From assembly GCA_947450015.1 (NCBI GenBank), contig CANFUB010000086.1, positions 1 to 9,275 on the forward strand: DNA of 9,275 nucleotides. The letters run 5' to 3'. The notes under the pieces were generated by a model. It was not told the DNA's origin. It was given only the letters and a program-made list of their open reading frames with translations, and ran no database searches. This DNA comes from Bacteroidota bacterium (lineage in GTDB: Bacteria > Bacteroidota > Bacteroidia > NS11-12g > UBA955). Below are positions 6,742-9,275 of the stretch, piece after piece (the stretch's first letter is position 1; each line of letters begins with the position of its first letter). The translations under genes were made by a program, and so were the position numbers.

Positions 6742-7734
6742 TTAGTTGAAATTTATTTCGGCACTATCACCCAAATTCAAACTGTGCACTGTTCCTTGTA
6801 AATAGGCATCGTTGCCAATTAAGGAATTACTCAGTACAGAATTGTACAATTCGGCAAAAGGACCAATGATTGATTCTTTAATAATAGAGGATTCTACTAA
6901 TGCATTTTCGCCAATGCTTACATTCGGACCGATAATACTGTTCTTTACTTTGCTGCCAATACCAATAAATACAGGGGGTATGATGATGCTGTTCTCTACC
7001 AAATCCGGATTCACAGTTTTGAAATTACCGCGCTTCAATAAGAGTTCATTCGTTTGCAATAAAATTTCTTTCTTGCCACAATCGAACCATGAGTCGACAT
7101 TGATGGCCTCGAACACATTGCCTTTGGTAATCATGCACATCAAAGCATCGGTTAAATGAAACTCGCCCTGTGTTTTAAGATTGTTCTCAATGTTGTTGAT
7201 GATGCAATCCATCATCATTTTGGTTTCTATAATTTTATAAATACCCACCAAGGCCAAGTTCGATTTTGGGATGGCCGGTTTCTCTACCAATCTTATTATT
7301 TTACCTTCGGCATTCATTTCGGCCACACCAAATTGGCGGGGATCATCTACTTTTTTAACTCCTAAAAGCGAAACAGGTGATTGGATAATCTTGTCCCAAT
7401 CAACCTCGCAAATGGTATCGCCAAAGATGATGAGCACAGGCTCATTGGCTATGGCTTCTTTGGCCAACCAAATGGCATGACCAGTACCTTTACCCGTTGT
7501 TTGTATAATAAATTGCGCATTTATTTCAGAATAATTGCGCGTAATGTACTCTTCAATTTTATCGCCCAAGTAGCCAATAATGAATACAAATTCTGTAATA
7601 CCATTGATTACCAATTGATCGACAATATGGGCCAAAATAGGCTTACCAGCAACAGGTATCAATGATTTAGGCTGGGTGTGGGTATGCGGTCTTAATCTTG
7701 TGCCTATGCCGGCTACGGGTATTATTGCTTTCAT
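6742..7734 (-). CDS. Sugar-phosphate nucleotidyltransferase with left-handed beta-helix tail (RmlA/GlmU-like)
   Basis: This 330-residue cytoplasmic enzyme belongs to the NTP-transferase family that joins a nucleoside triphosphate to a sugar 1-phosphate, giving an NDP-sugar and pyrophosphate. Seen: the nucleotide-binding signature G-I-G-T-R-L-R-P at 9-16 with T20 and P-K at 22-23, G-K-G-T-G-H-A at 81-87, the metal-binding G-D at 105-106, Q-F-G-V at 134-137, E-K-P at 151-153, E-F-H-L-T-D at 191-196 and W-F-D-C-G at 216-220. Residues about 245-318 show hexapeptide-like repeats (I-I-G-P-N-V, I-I-G-P-F-A) expected of a left-handed beta-helix, as in long archaeal-type RmlA and GlmU-like proteins. 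It is too short for a full bifunctional GlmU with an acetyltransferase domain. Likely substrates are glucose 1-phosphate with dTTP or UTP, but the sequence alone does not decide. It is first in a two-gene unit with the BstA-like gene; no other sugar-pathway gene is nearby. Confidence 0.92.
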   Translation of the reverse strand: MKAIIPVAGIGTRLRPHTHTQPKSLIPVAGKPILAHIVDQLVINGITEFVFIIGYLGDKIEEYITRNYSEINAQFIIQTTGKGTGHAIWLAKEAIANEPVLIIFGDTICEVDWDKIIQSPVSLLGVKKVDDPRQFGVAEMNAEGKIIRLVEKPAIPKSNLALVGIYKIIETKMMMDCIINNIENNLKTQGEFHLTDALMCMITKGNVFEAINVDSWFDCGKKEILLQTNELLLKRGNFKTVNPDLVENSIIIPPVFIGIGSKVKNSIIGPNVSIGENALVESSIIKESIIGPFAELYNSVLSNSLIGNDAYLQGTVHSLNLGDSAEINFN

Positions 7735-7756
7735 ATGGAAATATGCTGTAGAAATT

Positions 7757-7764
7757 CAAAAATA
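7757..7764 (-). promoter_or_regulatory. Candidate -7 element for the nucleotidyltransferase operon
   Basis: On the minus strand TATTTTTG matches the Bacteroidota -7 consensus TAnnTTTG exactly. It sits 23 bases before the start codon, implying a very short leader. The upstream TTG nearest the expected -33 position (7781-7779) is only 14 bases away, shorter than usual, so the match is partial. Confidence 0.35.
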
Positions 7765-7882
7765 AATATTCAATCTGACAATAGCGGTATTTTAATGTTA
7801 TTTTTTTGTAGTAAAGGGTCCTTTTCTCATCGTTAATATGTTTTTAATCATCGAATAGTAACTAAACATCCGATGGATTAAT

Positions 7883-7890
7883 TTTCTTTG
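7883..7890 (+). promoter_or_regulatory. Candidate -7 element for the ABC exporter operon
   Basis: TTTCTTTG is one base from TAnnTTTG and lies 16 bases ahead of the ATG of the ATPase gene. No clear TTTG is seen 17-23 bases upstream. The assignment is tentative and rests on position within the divergent intergenic region as much as on sequence. Confidence 0.27.
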
Positions 7891-7906
7891 CACTAAATAA
7901 TTACAC

Positions 7907-8812
7907 ATGCCTAACACTTTACTTCAAATTAACAATGTCTCCAAGTTTTACAAAGACAAGGTGGCCTTGAAAAATGTTTCAATTGCAGTGCCCGAAGGCC
8001 ATATCTATGGACTATTAGGTCCCAATGGTGCCGGCAAAACCACCCTTATCCGCATTATCAATCAAATCACCGAAGCCGATGAGGGCGCAGTGTTACTCAA
8101 TGGCGAGCCATTAAACGCGGCCCATATCCGCAACATTGGGTACTTGCCCGAAGAGCGCGGTTTGTACAAGAAAATAAAAGTCATTCGTCAGCTCGAATAC
8201 TTTGCCCAACTGCGCGGCATGAGCAGCAAAGAAGCCACTCAAAAAGCCAACGATTGGTTAAAAGCCATGGAACTTTATGAGGTGCGCAATAAAAAAATTG
8301 AAGAGCTGAGCAAAGGCATGCAACAAAAAATACAATTCATTGTATCGGTTATTCACTCCCCTTCTTTGCTCATTTTAGATGAACCTTTCAGTGGCTTCGA
8401 TCCCGTGAATGCCGAGTTGCTCACCCAAAAAATATTGGATTTAAAAGCAGCAGGCACCACCATTTTGTATTCTACCCACCGCATGGAGAGTGTTGAGAAA
8501 TTATGCGATTCAATGGCCCTCATTCACCAATCGCATAAAATATTAGATGGCACTGTGGCCGATATTAAGAACCAATTTAAATCAGATGTTTTCGAAGTGG
8601 TAACCAATGGTCCTTATTCGCCAAGCATTGAAAAGATACAAGTAATGCAAACAAGCATCACCGATGCGGGTCATCCTTCGGTTTTATTAAAGTTGAATGG
8701 TGTTAGCAACAACGATTGCTTAAGAGATGTCATCAACCAAACCGAGTTGGTACATTTCAGTCAGAAGATTCCAAGCATCAACGATATTTTTATTCAATTG
8801 GTAACGGCTTAA
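7907..8812 (+). CDS. ABC transporter ATP-binding protein, NatA-type
   Basis: This 301-residue protein is the nucleotide-binding subunit of an ABC-2 type exporter and powers transport by ATP hydrolysis on the inner face of the membrane. All core motifs are present: Walker A G-P-N-G-A-G-K-T-T at 38-46, signature L-S-K-G-M-Q-Q at 134-140, Walker B L-L-I-L-D-E-P at 154-160, D-loop G-F-D-P at 163-166 and switch His191 in S-T-H-R-M. The segment G-Y-L-P-E-E-R-G-L-Y at 78-87, occupying the Q-loop position, is characteristic of the NatA group (COG4152), as is the C-terminal I-P-S-I-N-D-I-F-I. Residues about 225-301 form the extra C-terminal domain seen in this group. A permease gene starts 20 bp downstream, fitting a NatA-NatB pair. 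NatAB of Bacillus exports sodium, but many Bacteroidota homologues have no known substrate, so sodium export is not assumed. Confidence 0.93.
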   Translation: MPNTLLQINNVSKFYKDKVALKNVSIAVPEGHIYGLLGPNGAGKTTLIRIINQITEADEGAVLLNGEPLNAAHIRNIGYLPEERGLYKKIKVIRQLEYFAQLRGMSSKEATQKANDWLKAMELYEVRNKKIEELSKGMQQKIQFIVSVIHSPSLLILDEPFSGFDPVNAELLTQKILDLKAAGTTILYSTHRMESVEKLCDSMALIHQSHKILDGTVADIKNQFKSDVFEVVTNGPYSPSIEKIQVMQTSITDAGHPSVLLKLNGVSNNDCLRDVINQTELVHFSQKIPSINDIFIQLVTA

Positions 8813-8832
8813 CACAACTAATTACACTTAAC

Positions 8833-9275
8833 ATGCACAACATTTTACTTATTTTAAAACACGAATACATTACAAGGGTTAGCAAAAAATCCTTCATCAT
8901 CATGACCCTTCTAGGACCACTTTTAATCAGTGCTTTTTATGGGGTTATCATTGCCATTTCTATCAGTCAGTTTAGCAAAGATGATGTAACAAAAATGGCC
9001 ATCTACGATCCATACAATGCCTTAAAAAACGAAGCACTTACTAAGAAATCATACGAATTTGGTTTTGTTAAAGATGCCAAGGCCGCCAAGGATTCCATTC
9101 GCACAGAAGCCATTTTTGGCATGTTGATTATTCAAAACAGCAAAGGCGATAGCGTTGAGTTGGTAACCAAAAAGAACATTTCATTGAATGCCCGCCAAGA
9201 CCTTGAGAAACTTATTGCCGATAAATTATTTAACCTCAACTTAAAAGCCAATGGCATGAGTAAAGATAAAATCGA
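8833..9275 (+). CDS. ABC-2 family permease, NatB-type (partial, runs off the window)
   Basis: An open frame starts at ATG 8833 and continues without a stop for 147 codons to the window edge, so the C-terminal part is missing. The N-terminus M-H-N-I-L-L-I-L-K-H-E-Y is typical of ABC-2 permeases of the NatB group (COG1668), in which a short cytoplasmic amphipathic stretch leads into the first membrane helix. That helix is seen at about 21-46 (F-I-I-M-T-L-L-G-P-L-L and onward). Residues about 47-147 are hydrophilic and correspond to the start of the large extracytoplasmic domain between helices 1 and 2, including A-I-F-G-M-L-I-I at 93-100. The full-length family usually runs to about 400 or more residues with several further helices. 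It follows the NatA-type ATPase by 20 bp and is very likely its membrane partner. Confidence 0.87.
   Translation, partial: MHNILLILKHEYITRVSKKSFIIMTLLGPLLISAFYGVIIAISISQFSKDDVTKMAIYDPYNALKNEALTKKSYEFGFVKDAKAAKDSIRTEAIFGMLIIQNSKGDSVELVTKKNISLNARQDLEKLIADKLFNLNLKANGMSKDKI

Noticed and set aside
6812..7665. Several open frames on the plus strand opposite the nucleotidyltransferase gene
   Set aside because: They are antisense to a clearly conserved enzyme, have no recognisable domains and overlap one another; they are shadow frames.
7813..7824. Small palindrome AAAGG-GT-CCTTT in the divergent intergenic region
   Set aside because: Five-base arms are too short to separate from chance, and it does not overlap either candidate -7 element.

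Overview
The window looks like chromosomal DNA from a member of the Bacteroidota, probably a Chitinophagales/Sphingobacteriales/Cytophagales-type organism. Three things point there: a type B (gliding motility-associated) type IX secretion sorting domain at the end of a giant secreted protein, AT-rich non-coding DNA with no strong Shine-Dalgarno sequences, and promoter candidates resembling the Bacteroidota TTTG / TAnnTTTG pattern. No RNA gene, CRISPR array, insertion sequence, integrase or origin is visible.

Layout. (1) 93-566, plus strand: a YkuK-type RNase H-like protein. It ends two bases from the stop of the convergent gene that follows. (2) 5745-569, minus strand: two secreted-protein genes 29 bp apart, probably one operon. 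The first encodes a 508-residue Sec-exported protein with a repeated, beta-propeller-like motif and no recognisable sorting domain. The second encodes a 1206-residue modular surface protein starting with GTG. It has an N-terminal region typical of Bacteroidota type B cargo proteins, eight Ig/PKD-like modules carrying regularly spaced cysteines, and a divergent type B C-terminal domain. (3) 5746-6171: a long AT-rich gap containing a good terminator hairpin for the genes to its right, plus likely promoter DNA for the secreted pair. (4) 7734-6172, minus strand: a sugar-phosphate nucleotidyltransferase with a left-handed beta-helix tail, then 18 bp, then a YfiT/BstA-type DinB-fold protein; these two probably share a transcript. 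(5) 7735-7906: a divergent promoter region. (6) 7907 to the right edge, plus strand: a NatA-type ABC ATPase followed after 20 bp by a NatB-type permease cut off by the window end, forming an exporter operon.

Most genes are recognisable housekeeping or transport families. The least ordinary part is the secreted pair: a tagless propeller-like protein next to a large cysteine-patterned modular protein with an eroded sorting signal. I see no convincing evidence for a wholly new defence, mobile or regulatory system.
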